Part shown: positions 11,522 to 21,632 of the stretch, piece by piece
Layout: every line of letters begins with the position of its first letter
Position numbering within the stretch: the first letter of the stretch is position 1
NCBI GenBank assembly: GCA_030789695.1
Contig: CM061139.1
Span: forward strand, 105,498,837 to 105,562,836
DNA: 64,000 nucleotides
Origin: Scilla litardierei
Taxonomy: Eukaryota > Streptophyta > Magnoliopsida > Asparagales > Asparagaceae
Reading direction: 5' to 3'
The notes under the pieces: generated by a model
What the model was told of the DNA's origin: nothing
The model's input: only the letters and a program-made list of their open reading frames with translations
Database searches by the model: none
Made by a program: the position numbers and the translations under genes

Positions 11522-12260
11522 ACTACGCTCCATGGTGAGGGAGAGATTTACTCGACTCACGGTTGACGGAATAGGAGTCGTTCAGTGGCAAATGGGTGGC
11601 CCCTCGACTTACGGCTGAAGATGCTCTGGGAGAATCGTTTAGTAGCGAAGGGGTAGCCCTTCGACTTATGGCTGAAAACATTTTGGGAGAGTCGTTCAAT
11701 AGCGAAGGGGTAACCCTTCGGCTTACAGCTGAAGGCATTCTGGGAAATTCGTTCCGCAGCGATGGGGTGGCCCCTTCAACTTACGGCCGACACTCGTTTA
11801 GGAGAGTCGTTCAATAGCGAAGGGATAGCCTTTCGACTTACGGCTGACGCTCTTTTAGACGAGTCGTTCAGTAACGAAGGGATGGCCCCTTTGACTTAAG
11901 GCTGACGCTCGTTTAAGAGAGTCGTTCAGTAGCGAAGGGGTAGCCCCTTCGGCTTACGGCTGACACTTGTTTAGGAGAGTCGTTCAGTAGCAAAGGGGTG
12001 TCTCCTTTGACTTATGGCTGACGCTCGTTTAGGAGAGTCGTCTAATAGCGAAGGGGTGGCCCCTTCGACTTACGGCTGACACTTGTTTAGGAGAGTCGTC
12101 TAATTGCGAAGGGGTGGCCCCTTAGACTTACAGCTGACGCTCGTTTAGGTGAGTCGTTCAGTAGCGAAGTGGTGACCCTTTCGACTTACGGCTGATGCTC
12201 GTTCAGGAGACTCGTTCAGTAGCGAAGGGGTGGTCCTTTCGACTTACGGCTAACGCTCTT
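11522..12260. repeat. 57-58 bp minisatellite, about 12 units
   Basis: Measured from the recurring TCGTTCAGTAGCGAAGG start, successive units are 57 or 58 bp apart (11578, 11635, 11692, 11749, 11807, 11864, 11922, 11980, 12038, 12096, 12154, 12212). Each unit contains CGAAGGGG, a short loop, CCCCTTCG, a small hairpin. A related but shorter-period array lies in the Tat element at 26607-26960, so this is probably Tat spacer DNA. The 117 bp at 11405-11521 and the 260 bp at 12261-12520 on either side hold no recognisable feature. Confidence 0.9.
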
Positions 12261-12520
12261 TTATGTGTCATTTGCATCAACGTAAGTTCCATTTTCCCAA
12301 AACCTCTTGAGGATTGGATCCTCTTCGAGGGGAGTTTTGATGGGGTAGTTTCTGTAGACTTTACGAAGCCTTAAGGAAGTGAAATTTTATTCGATAAAGG
12401 AGACATGCTTTATTGAAAGAAGTAACAGAAAAACGAAAAAGGCGTACATGTATTTTTCGACCGACGTCGAAGCTGTTGTTGTTCATCGCCTCTTTATTCG
12501 CCTCCAGTTTAGACGGTTTG

Positions 12521-14061
12521 CTAGTCGATCACCTTGGTGACAGGTGACCCCGTCATCTTGCCATTCTTCTTTGAGGAACCCTCCATGCTAGGTGGATCAT
12601 TAGCCGTGTTCTTAGGGTGTCCTCGCTTGACTAAGGCATCGATCTCTTTTTTGAGAGTCCAACAGTCGTTGGAATCGTGCCCATAATCGTTGTGATATTT
12701 GCAGAATTTGAGATTGTCCCTATTCTCATATTTTCCCTTCTTAGCTGTCTCTTGGATCAGCTCCTCTCGTGGGGCGTAAATGAGGACTTCTTCCTTAGGA
12801 GTAAACGACTTAGTGTAGGTAGGGCGCTCCTTGCTTCGAGGGCTCATTTCCCTGGGCCTTTTATATCGAGACTCCTGGCGGGGGGAGGGGCTCCCGAGGT
12901 TGGTTTCTCTTGCCTCGTGTCTCCGCAGCGGGATGGGGTGCTCTTCACATTAGCTCAGACTGGTTTTTACATCTCCTCGGAGGAAGTAAACCGATTCGTT
13001 ATGTTGAGCATTTTTACGACGGTGTTAGGGGAAACTGGTGAAGGGTCCTCCTCAGGTGCTTATTCCAGACCGCCTGGGTGAGTGCCGCTATGACGGCCAC
13101 GTCCGGTGTCTCTTTTACATAGAGCCTCTCGTCATTGAATCTCTGGATGAAGGCTCGGATCGACTCATTCTCGTTCTGTTTGAGCGAGAAGGGTGGAAGG
13201 ACTTCTTCTTAGGACATCGTCCTGCGACGAATTGTTTGCAGAATATGTCTGCCAATTCATCGAACGAGCCGATGCAGTCGTGTGGTAGCCCTTCGTACCA
13301 GCTTTCTGCCATCTTGAACAGGGTAGCATGGACGGGTCTATAAAGGTATGGCTTGTCGGCCCCGTGGAGCAGCATGACATTTAGATACTTATGAATGTGC
13401 GACTATGGGTTCCCTCTGCCATCATAAGCTGGTAGAGTAGAGAGCTTGAACTTGGGGAGAAGAGGAGCATAGATGATATTCTCTTTCAGGGGGGTCCTCC
13501 GAATCGCGGATTGGACCAGTAGGGATCCTCCTGCTCCAGGTTGCACGCAGTTGGCTTTCGAGGATTGGTTTGGGATCTCCTCCCTCCTCACGAATCCACC
13601 TGCAGGGTTCAGAGGGTTATAACCTGGGGGAGCCCCGTACATTACCTGATCTAGGATGTTGCACGTTGCTACCCGGTAATTGGAGGGGGTGGGTTCTCCC
13701 TGGAGAACGAAAGCTCGATTATTGACCTCCGCTCTGTTGTATTGGTGGGCCGGGGGAGGGGTCGAATTATGGAGGTTAATCTCCAGTTGATCTGTCCTTG
13801 GGCCCTCCCAGAGATCGAAGGAATGTCGGGCCCTTGGTTGGCGTCAGGTTCAGCTTTGGAGGCGGAAACAGCTCATTTACGGGCGATGGGCTCCCCATGT
13901 TTTTTGCGTATTAAATTCACCAATGTGCCTAGGCTCCTATCGATGTGCTCGGTGAACTGGGTGAATTCCTTTCTGGTCACCTGAAGCTCCTTCGAGGCCT
14001 CTGTTGGTCGTGGTGGTGGTGTTGTGGAGTCTGCGACGTCCTTCACCAGGATGCTGTTCAC
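12521..14061 (-). pseudogene. Tat-type Gypsy gag, broken
   Basis: Minus-strand pieces in order: an N-terminal segment (14061-13873), a matrix/capsid segment with a PxLPAYDGRGNP motif (13642-13403), a capsid segment with AESWYEGLP...SFDELADIFCKQF (13375-13115), and a C-terminal segment (12847-12521) with CKYHNDYGHDSNDC, the usual degenerate knuckle of Tat gags. The two middle pieces share a frame and are separated by a single TAG at about 13400. A frameshift separates the first piece. It would encode the structural capsid protein of a retrotransposon particle in the cytoplasm. No protease, RT or integrase follows to the left: the gag runs directly into the minisatellite. It lies just inside the LTR at 14179. 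Lineage assignment is from motif memory. Confidence 0.8.
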
Positions 14062-14157
14062 TCATGGCGTCTCCTTTGGACCTTCGACCGGTCCGGCGTT
14101 GCTGGATCCAGCTGTCATAGCTTCTGGATTACTTTGGGATGTCAAGGTGGTTAACAT

Positions 14158-14178
14158 TTCCCACAGACGGCACCAAAC
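14158..14178 (-). other. Primer-binding site of gag-only Tat fragment
   Basis: In sense (minus), directly after the LTR end CCTTAACA, the sequence reads TTTGGTGCCGTCTGTGGG. Tat elements carry a primer site of this form here. The tRNA was not identified. Confidence 0.7.
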
Positions 14179-14885
14179 TGTTAAGGCCAAAATTGACTGA
14201 GACAGTTGTCAAGCTGACGTAGACTCAAGATGCTTAGTCGGAGCCTCGTCAGCAGTCAGAGTGGGGCCTTGGTTGGAAGAACCTGGGTCGGATGGTGGTA
14301 GTTGATGAGGATGCGGTGCTCGATTAACCTTCGAGCAACAGATGCGTTGATCGTTTGAGGCTGAGAGAATCGATGACGACCCTCAGTGCTGGATGATGAC
14401 CGACGATCTGCACCACAGGGAGTTGTTGGGGGGGTCGGATCTGGGTTCCGACGCAAATCCCCTCCGATGCTTAAGTTAGTATGGAATTTAAGGGGGAGAG
14501 AGAGAGAGAGAGAGCTTGGTGCAGCTGAGATTGACCCACGGAGATTCGTCTCAAGACTGAGAAAGTAGAGTTCTATGTCTTAAACCTCGTACCTTGGAAA
14601 TAGGACCCGTTCCTCTATTTATAGGTGTTCAGGGTCTCTTTGGAGACGTTGGGATGATAACGGCCACAGGGGCCACGATCTTCCCCTTTTAATAGGAATA
14701 AATGTTGTACACGTCCCCGAGATTTACGAGCCCCTCCTTTAATCTCACGTTCGAGTGAGGTGGACTCAACGGTCGGCTGACCATTGGGCATTGACTGAGT
14801 CGATATCAGGCTTCTTTGGCGGGCTCTGTGGGCCATAATCATCTGTCGACCGAGTTATCTCGAATGCCGGCCCAATGATTCAACA
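14179..14885 (-). repeat. 5' LTR of Tat-type Gypsy fragment
   Basis: The plus-strand start TGTTAAGGCC and blocks such as CTGAGATTGACCCACGG match the LTRs at 20562-21298 and 56395-57135. In sense it carries a TATA box (14616-14623, TATAAATA) and an AG microsatellite at 14496-14514. The right boundary at 14885 (TTCAACA) is by analogy with TAACA in the other copies and is less certain. No partner LTR is seen to the left. Confidence 0.75.
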
Positions 14886-15640
14886 AAGGGACCTGAAAAA
14901 CGGTACGCCAATGGATCGACTCCTGAATTCCCTAAGGCTCAGGTATTCTACCTCTCAAGAACTTTCTTCCACCTTACATTTCTCCTCCTAAACTCGGTTC
15001 GAGAATTCGTGCTTGGTATCTCTCCGAACCAAGCTTGATTCCACTGGGCACTTATCGATCATCATCTGACTTAAGCATCGGAGGAGACTTGGTCGGAACC
15101 AAGGTCCGACCACCTGACGAGTCTTCTCGTCTATGCAGATCAAAGGAGACATCAACCAGCCGAAGCCACCATTCGGCGCTCCATTGTTCGGGTCCGAACG
15201 CTTTTAAGCCTAAGCCCAATCGACCAATCGTTCCAGGAAACCGTCGCTTTGGCACATCGACGCATGGATCTGCATGTTTCCGCCCAAGAGAACGCTCGGA
15301 TAATCGACTCTGGAGGTTGCACGCGTCTCACGTGACCACAACGACACCCGGACCTCCAAACTATCAACCTGTGGTGAGAAAACACCCCGAAACATTTGGC
15401 GCCATCTGTGAGAACCGCGATTCTAAATCCACGTCAAACAACCACACGGAAAATAGCCCGCCTGCGTGCCAAGGGACTGAGGAGCACGGCCGCGGCATCA
15501 CCTGCACCAGACGTCAAAGTCCACTTCTGTAAGGCCACCAGCTGCCCGTCCCAAACCAAGGAACCGAACATCCTGCGAGCAACGGCTATGGACATAGACC
15601 GAGAGAATACCGGGGATGGCCCTCAGCCCAACCATATAAA
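14886..15640 (+). repeat. LTR end, primer site and leader of plus-strand Tat relative
   Basis: The text TGACTTAAGCATCGGAGG (about 15067) followed by GGAACCAAGGTCCGACC is the R/U5-type block of Tat LTRs, here on the plus strand. The LTR appears to end with CGAAACA at 15394, followed at once by a primer site TTTGGCGCCATCTGTGAG (15395-15412) and a leader. The U3 part is missing, truncated near the minus-strand LTR at 14885. The short frames at 15035-15686 are not convincing genes. Confidence 0.6.
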
Positions 15641-16735
15641 TAAGCAACTTTGTGAGTGTTGTTTTTTGGGTTCTTGGGTGGAATGACAACCATGTAAATA
15701 AATTGATTGAGCTGAATTTTTTGGGTGTTTGTCCCAGTCAGCTTATGATCGGGACAAATATTCCAACTGAGACAAATTCGACGTAGGTGCCTTCGACACG
15801 GAACAACAAATTCGACGCGGAACAACAAATTGGCGTAAAAAAACACGTGCCCACGGACACGTTTTATTAAAGATTTCCCACGTGTAATCGTTATTCTCCA
15901 AAAAAATTATTAAACTTTAAAATAACAACAAATTAGCGTAAAAATATTTAAGTTAACGGGCGCTTTCGGTGCAGAACAACAAATTCGACACCGACGCATT
16001 CGACACGGAACAACAAATTCGACGTAGAACACCAAATTTGGCACGGACGCCTTCGGCGCTGAACAACAAATTAGCATAGGATAACAAATTCGATGCGTGT
16101 GGCTTCGGCGCATGCGCCTTTTGGCGCGGAACAACAAATTAGCGTAAAAAAACACGTGCCTCATTTAAGATTTTCCCCAGCGAAATCTTTATTTCCCAAG
16201 AAATTATTAAAATTTAAAAGAATAACAAATTAGCGTAAAAATATTTAGCATCACGGGCGCCTTCGACGTGAAACAACAAATTTGGCGCAGGCGCCGTTGA
16301 CACGGAACAATAAATTCGACGCAGCCGCCTTCGATACGGAACAACAAATTCGGCGCGGAACAACAAATTAGCATAAAAACCTGTACCCGCGGGCACGGTT
16401 CATTTAAGATTTTCCCCTGCGAAATCTTTGCTCCTAAAACATATTAAAATTTAAAAAATAACAAATTAGCATAAAGTGTTTTGCGGCACGGGCGCCTTAG
16501 GCACGTAACAACAAATTCGGCGTCGACGCTTTAGGCGCGGAACCACGAATTCGACGCAGAACAACAAATTCGACGGGCGCGAAACAACAAATTCGCGTAG
16601 AACAATAAATTCGGCGCGAGCGCCTTCGATTCAGAACAACAAAATAAAATTTAGGGGGCGCCTTCGGCGCGGAACAACAAATTAACGTAAAAAAATTTCG
16701 TGGACGCCTTCGGTACGAAACTGGTTCACTGACTG
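15640..16735. repeat. Array of AACAACAAATT-type repeats
   Basis: About 22 occurrences of AACAACAAATT or close variants, usually preceded by CGG and followed by CGAC or AGCG, and separated by GCGCCTTCGGCGC-like spacers. Larger blocks (TTAGCGTAAAAA...CACGTGCC; TTTAAAATAACAA...) recur at spacings of about 230-310 bp. On the minus strand these give repeating ANLLFRA-like frames that are not genes. Origin unknown, possibly spacer or LTR of a further retrotransposon. Confidence 0.75.
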
Positions 16736-16860
16736 CTTTCAAAGTTGGACCAAATTTCAAAGCTGGACCAAATTTCAAAGCTCGGTTACAAAGCTCACTT
16801 CATTTCTAAAGTTAGACAAATTTCAAAGCTGGACCAAATTTCAAAGCTCACATTCATGGC
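16736..16860. repeat. 18-bp tandem repeat cluster
   Basis: Repeats of CTGGACCAAATTTCAAAG and degenerate versions, in two runs separated by about 30 bp. It borders the preceding array and marks the left limit of the GATL upstream region. Confidence 0.75.
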
Positions 16861-16870
16861 TTCAAAGCTT

Positions 16871-18016
16871 CATCTCAACCTTCTATTTACAAAGATCAAA
16901 TCGCAGACACTCTTTATCTTGTCCTAGTCAGCCCTCAAATTCAAAAAAAGGTTGTCAAATATATAATAGATATTCAATTGCACTCCCTACGATTTTATTC
17001 TATTACAAATTGGTATGTGCAAACATTTTCTAGTGAATATAACTATAATATTTCTTTTCTTGTTAGTTACCCGTCTTAGAATTCGTGTCGGTAAACGATC
17101 TAGAATTTGGACATGGTGAAACCAATATCTATTGCAAATTTGCAACACAGAGATACCTGCAGGTCCGATATTGAAAGTAATAAGTTGCATGTAACATGCG
17201 AAGTACGGCTTACATGCACGTTGAACACGACCTGATCGGCGATGACAACACCCAAAACGATGCTCCCTCGTTCATTTACTCGCTGTAAGGAAAGATCGGG
17301 ATGACACTCGACTTAAAACTCTCCGATGTCCCTCAAGAACTATTCTTATCCAAGTCGTGCATCCTTCAAATCATCAACCCCCAGATCCAATCTTTTCTCG
17401 TACGTTCTTTCACACCAACCAAACGCCCACACCAAACGCGAAGAGACATCGCAACAGTTTTAAAAGAACGCATTAATTATTATAATTAATGTCATAAACA
17501 CTGAGGATTAGATTTATGGAGGTGGCCTTCTCGATTAATCAAGGATTTGAACCCCCCGTGTAGGCCCCACACGGACGGGGACCCCATCCCAAGTCGTGCT
17601 TCGCACGTGCCCAGAAATGCGCGAACATTATGTAGGCCCGGTACGCGCAACGTGGCCACGCGGGCCATCTTCCCGATATATCCTCCACAGAAAACGCGTT
17701 TTGGCGGTGCAGATGCGGTCACCTTGAAGGGTAGTATGGTAATTAAAAATCTTCCAGTCAAACTGTCGGCGTTTGCGGGTCCCTTACGCTTTCCTCAATT
17801 TAAAATAATAATTTTTCAAATTTTATTACCCTTGATTTGGCACACTGGGTTGTAGCTTTCCCGGACACGCAAACCTTAAGGGCCTGTTCTTTTGCGTTTA
17901 AATTTGGGTTGGTTGAAGTTGTGAATAGTGTTGTGAAAGTGAGTATTGTGTTTTTTTGGGTTAAACCATTTACCGATCAATAATTATTATTATATTACTT
18001 ATTTTTCACCCAGCTG
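16871..18016. other. Upstream intergenic region of GATL
   Basis: AT-rich sequence with a GC-richer patch at about 17540-17720. No coding frame is supported. Small frames on both strands at 17492-17855 overlap each other and show no family resemblance. The last few hundred bases should contain the GATL promoter. Confidence 0.6.
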
Positions 18017-18024
18017 TATAAATA
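18017..18024 (+). promoter_or_regulatory. TATA box of GATL gene
   Basis: TATAAATA lies 55 bp upstream of the ATG at 18079. Plant transcription usually starts about 30 bp downstream of the TATA box, near 18048-18055. That would leave the in-frame ATG at 18028 outside the transcript, so this site decides the start codon. Confidence 0.7.
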
Positions 18025-18078
18025 TTCATGCCCCTTCGTCCCAAACCCTTTAACTCCCCGAACTCGAAGTCACAGAAA

Positions 18079-19107
18079 ATGCTCTCCTCTCTCCTCCTTA
18101 TCCTCTTCGCCGCCGCCACGTCAGCGTTGTCGGCGTCGCCGGCGGTCGAATTCAAGTTCCGAGAGGCCCCGCAGTTCTACAACTCGCCGGAATGCCCTCC
18201 GCCGCTCCCCGCCTCCTCGTCGGCGTCCTGCCAGCCGGCGGCGCTCGTCCACGTGGCAATGACGCTCGACGTCGCCTACCTCCGGGGATCGATGGCGGCG
18301 ATCCACTCCGTCCTCCAGCACACATCCTGCCCCCAATCCGTCCAGTTCCACTTCGTCGCCTCCTCCTCGATCTCCAGCCTCAACTCCACGATCTCTAGAT
18401 CGTTCCCCTCTTTAAGCTTCCAGATTTACCCCTTCGACGATTCTCTCGTCTCGGGGCTCATCTCCACCTCGATCCGCAAGGCGCTCGACCGCCCCCTCAA
18501 CTACGCCAGGTCCTACCTCCCCCGCCTCCTCCCCTCGTGCGTCTCACGCGTCGTGTACCTCGACTCGGATCTGATTCTGGTCGACGACATCCGGTCGCTG
18601 TCGTCGACGCCGTTGCCCGACGGCGTCGCCCTCGCCGCCCCGGAGTACTGCAATGCCAACTTCACGTCCTACTTCACGCCGTCGTTCTGGTCCAACCGCG
18701 CGCTGTCGCTGGCGTTCGAAGGGAGGAAGGCGTGCTACTTCAACACCGGGGTCATGGTGATGGACCTGGAGCGATGGCGGGCCGGCGGGTACACGGGCCG
18801 GATCGAGGAGTGGATGGAGCTGCAGAAGCGGATGCGGATCTACGAGCTCGGATCGCTGCCGCCGTTCCTGCTGGTGTTCGCCGGGAGGATCGCGGCCGTC
18901 GATCACAAGTGGAATCAGCACGGCTTGGGCGGCGACAACTTTCGCGGGCTGTGTAGGGATCTGCACCCGGGACCCGTTAGCCTGCTGCATTGGAGTGGGA
19001 AGGGGAAGCCGTGGGTTCGGCTGGACGCGGGCCGCCCTTGCCCGCTCGACGCGCTGTGGGCCCCATACGATTTGTTACATACCCCCTTTTCGATCGAGGA
19101 CTCCTAA
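18079..19107 (+). CDS. GATL: GATL-type glycosyltransferase (GT8 family)
   Basis: A single uninterrupted exon encodes 342 residues, the usual size for galacturonosyltransferase-like proteins, which are Golgi/secretory GT8 enzymes linked to pectin and other wall polysaccharide synthesis. A hydrophobic signal peptide or anchor covers residues 1-20. GT8 features follow: [16 protein letters not shown] (64-79), the metal/nucleotide-sugar DxD motif [12 protein letters not shown] (159-170), [12 protein letters not shown] (219-230), [11 protein letters not shown] (277-287) and the signature HWSGKGKPW (304-312), ending [13 protein letters not shown]. Possible N-glycosylation sites are NST (102) and NFT (194). 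An in-frame ATG lies 51 bp upstream (18028) but only 4 bp beyond the TATA box, so 18079 is preferred. The gene is GC-rich with third positions mostly C or G, unlike its AT-rich flanks. It is the only intact host gene in the window. The exact paralogue and sugar acceptor cannot be told from sequence alone. Confidence 0.93.
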   Translation: MLSSLLLILFAAATSALSASPAVEFKFREAPQFYNSPECPPPLPASSSASCQPAALVHVAMTLDVAYLRGSMAAIHSVLQHTSCPQSVQFHFVASSSISSLNSTISRSFPSLSFQIYPFDDSLVSGLISTSIRKALDRPLNYARSYLPRLLPSCVSRVVYLDSDLILVDDIRSLSSTPLPDGVALAAPEYCNANFTSYFTPSFWSNRALSLAFEGRKACYFNTGVMVMDLERWRAGGYTGRIEEWMELQKRMRIYELGSLPPFLLVFAGRIAAVDHKWNQHGLGGDNFRGLCRDLHPGPVSLLHWSGKGKPWVRLDAGRPCPLDALWAPYDLLHTPFSIEDS

Positions 19108-20147
19108 TTAATATACATATTTTGAACTTTACAAAATATACAACTATCAAGAACATGATGTAAATAGTTGTAAATTTTTGTTTGTTTGCCATTTTGGGAG
19201 GGAGTGTGTTGCGTGAGGGGCACTGTACCCAAATGGTGTAAAGAGGGACGAGAAAGGAAATAATGAAGAGTCGGTGACGGCGAAATTGGCTGGCGATTCT
19301 TGGTGCTTTTGATTTTTGTTGTTGTTGAGGTTTTTTTCCTTTAAATTTCGAATGCAATTTTAAAAAGAGAAATAAATTTGAAAAGAAAAACTGGGCATGT
19401 GATTTGATGCGGCTTGCTATTATTAGTGGGCCGAGAAGGGAATAAATCGTAGGAGGGATGCTGAATGTTTTAGTTATTTCTCAGGCTCGGGGCTCCATGT
19501 ACGAAGCAAGTCAAACAGGAGCTGCTTTCGCACGTGTCGGTGCTGGGAGACGAAATCTCGCCATAATTACGAGAGGGGGGCCGTCGGTGGCGAATTAAAT
19601 GGAGAAATGGACTAAAAACCTCCCCCCATTTATTGCTTCTCCTTTGCCCAATTCCTTAGTTTTGCAGCAAGCAAGATATTAGCGGGGCATTTAAGGACCA
19701 CGTGGGCCCGCCCATGTTGTGTGGGCCCAGCTCCCACACCAACAGTGCTTGCCCTGCAGCCCATTCACCAATCTTTCTACAGTTTCGGTTCATTGGCATT
19801 AATAACTCTAAAATTAGGGCTACGTTTGGCGAAGGTTGTTAAGATGGGAAGTCATTTTCCACAGGGCCTAGTTTTTCCTTGAATTTGGGGGAATGGTGGG
19901 ATGCATGTGTCTGAAGGAAAAGGGATAGGTTTCCAACACATGCTTTGAGTTCACGTCTGTGTTAGTCCACCTGTTGCACAAGAGCTCTCAGTCTTTGACT
20001 TTGCGGGAGATACGAAGCTTACATCTGTGTGGTTCATCACAAGCGGTGACAGAACTAGACATTTGGCTTGGTGGGATACAATTACATATGTATGTTTTTG
20101 GTGGGAACTTAATGCATATACATACATATTTACATGAGAATAATGGC
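19108..20147. other. Downstream intergenic region of GATL
   Basis: AT-rich sequence containing the probable 3' UTR of the GATL gene. No coding frame or recognisable repeat is supported. The 126-codon frame at 18977-19357 on the minus strand overlaps the GATL end and is a shadow. Confidence 0.55.
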
Positions 20148-20291
20148 TATCATACGCCATATGAGAGCTTCTCTCATACGCCCTCTCACATAAAGCACCC
20201 AAGTACAACCAAGTACAAGCCCATGTGGGCTTGTACTTGGGTGCTTTATGTGAGAGGGCGTATGAGAGAAGCTCTCATATGGCGTATGATA
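20148..20291. mobile_element. Foldback MITE with 61-bp perfect arms
   Basis: Arms 20148-20208 and 20231-20291 are exact reverse complements by eye over 61 bases, separated by 22 bases that themselves repeat part of the arm. Both ends are TA, compatible with a TA target duplication and a terminal repeat beginning TCATACGCC. It has no coding capacity. A degenerate relative is at 58908-59028. The superfamily is not assigned. Confidence 0.85.
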
Positions 20292-20561
20292 CCCATTAAT
20301 CCCTATTTACATACACACACACAATCAAATATTCTTAGGGTCATGTGCCCCCACAATCCGTATAGTAGTAGTTCCGCCCCTGAACATAACATGCATGTGG
20401 GACAAGAAAAGCATGCCATATGTGACCAGTTTGTGATATATATGAAGCAAGATGTGCCACGCCATCGTTTATGAGAGAGATCTCACCTATATCACATGAA
20501 ATTTGTAAAACTGAAGCCAATGGTTTTAACCGATTAACTTAAAAATTTATGCATCCTCATC
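20292..20561. other. Flank between MITE and Tat insertion
   Basis: AT-rich DNA without features other than the probable target duplication TCATC at 20557-20561, which pairs with CCATC at 57136-57140 (one mismatch). Confidence 0.5.
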
Positions 20562-21298
20562 TGTTAAAGCCAAAATTGACCGAGACAGTTGTCAAGCTGA
20601 CTCTTGGTGCTAAGTCGGAGCCTCGTCAGCAGATGGGTCGGGACCCAAGGTTAGTCGAATATGAGTCGGATGATGGTAGTTGATGATGGTGTGATGCTCA
20701 ATCGACACTCGAGCAGCAGTTGTGTCGATTGTTTGAGGCTAGGAAGCTCAATGACGACCCTCGGCACTGGATGATGATCGTCGATCTGCACCACAGGGAC
20801 ACGTTAGGGGGGGTCGAATCTGGGTTTCGACCCAAATCCCATCTGATACTTAAGTTAGTATGGGAACTTAATGGAAAGATGGGGCTTGGTGCAGCTGAGA
20901 TCGACCCACGGAGGTTCGTCTCAGGACTGGTGGCGCAAGTTCGAATGTATAAGAAGTATCAGCTGAGAAAGTAGAGTTCTATGTCTTAGACCTCGTACCT
21001 TGAAAGAATGGAACCCCTTTACCTTTGTTCTTCTGTCCATTTATAGGCGGTTCCTCCCCGATTGCATGTAACTGTCCCTCATTAATTCGGGAACGATCTC
21101 CTCCGGGATTCGGGGTAACGGCTGCCCATTTACTCGACCCCATTAATCTCCCCCGAATATTGGCACCTGCCTAACGGTCGAATGACCCGTTCGTCTGACT
21201 CAGCAACGTCCCACTCTGAGCGGCAGGTATCAGGTTGCGGGCGCTTAACGGGTCGAGTGCCCGGATACTCCAATAGGGTCTACACCCGTGCACTAACA
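20562..21298 (-). repeat. 3' LTR of outer Tat element
   Basis: 737 bp beginning TGTTAAAGCC and ending CACTAACA on the plus strand. A sense TATA box (TATAAAT) lies at 21038-21045. The purine tract follows at 21299-21312, confirming minus orientation. It differs from the partner at 56395-57135 at many positions, indicating an older insertion than its guests. Confidence 0.88.
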
Positions 21299-21632
21299 AT
21301 GTCCCCCATCATTCGTGCCTCAGAAGTTGCACCGATTGAGACCGTATGATGTGATATCTTCTTAAATGAGCACGGTTCTCGAAACATTTGATTAGATTTG
21401 TGCCGCCAAAACCCTTTCATCTTTGAATTGATCTCCGTCGCTTCTTATAGCCTGCTCCAGACACGTGTCGTCCATCGACCGTTAGCCGGTTGAATTCTTC
21501 GTATAAGAAGAAAACCAAGGATGAAGAAGAGATCCTTTCACTTCTTTCTCCTTCTCTCCTTAAAAGCTTGCTCCCAGCATTGTGTTCCCGAAGATCGCTT
21601 GCTTTCCTTAAGGTATTTCCCCCTGACTGATT

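Noticed and set aside
15586..16778. Series of minus-strand frames with a recurring FYANLLFRA-like text.
   Set aside because: The similarity comes from the AACAACAAATT repeat array read in one frame, not from a protein family.
18028..18078. Upstream in-frame ATG extending GATL by 17 residues.
   Set aside because: It lies 4 bp after the TATA box, upstream of the expected transcription start, and would bury the signal peptide behind a basic, proline-rich stretch.
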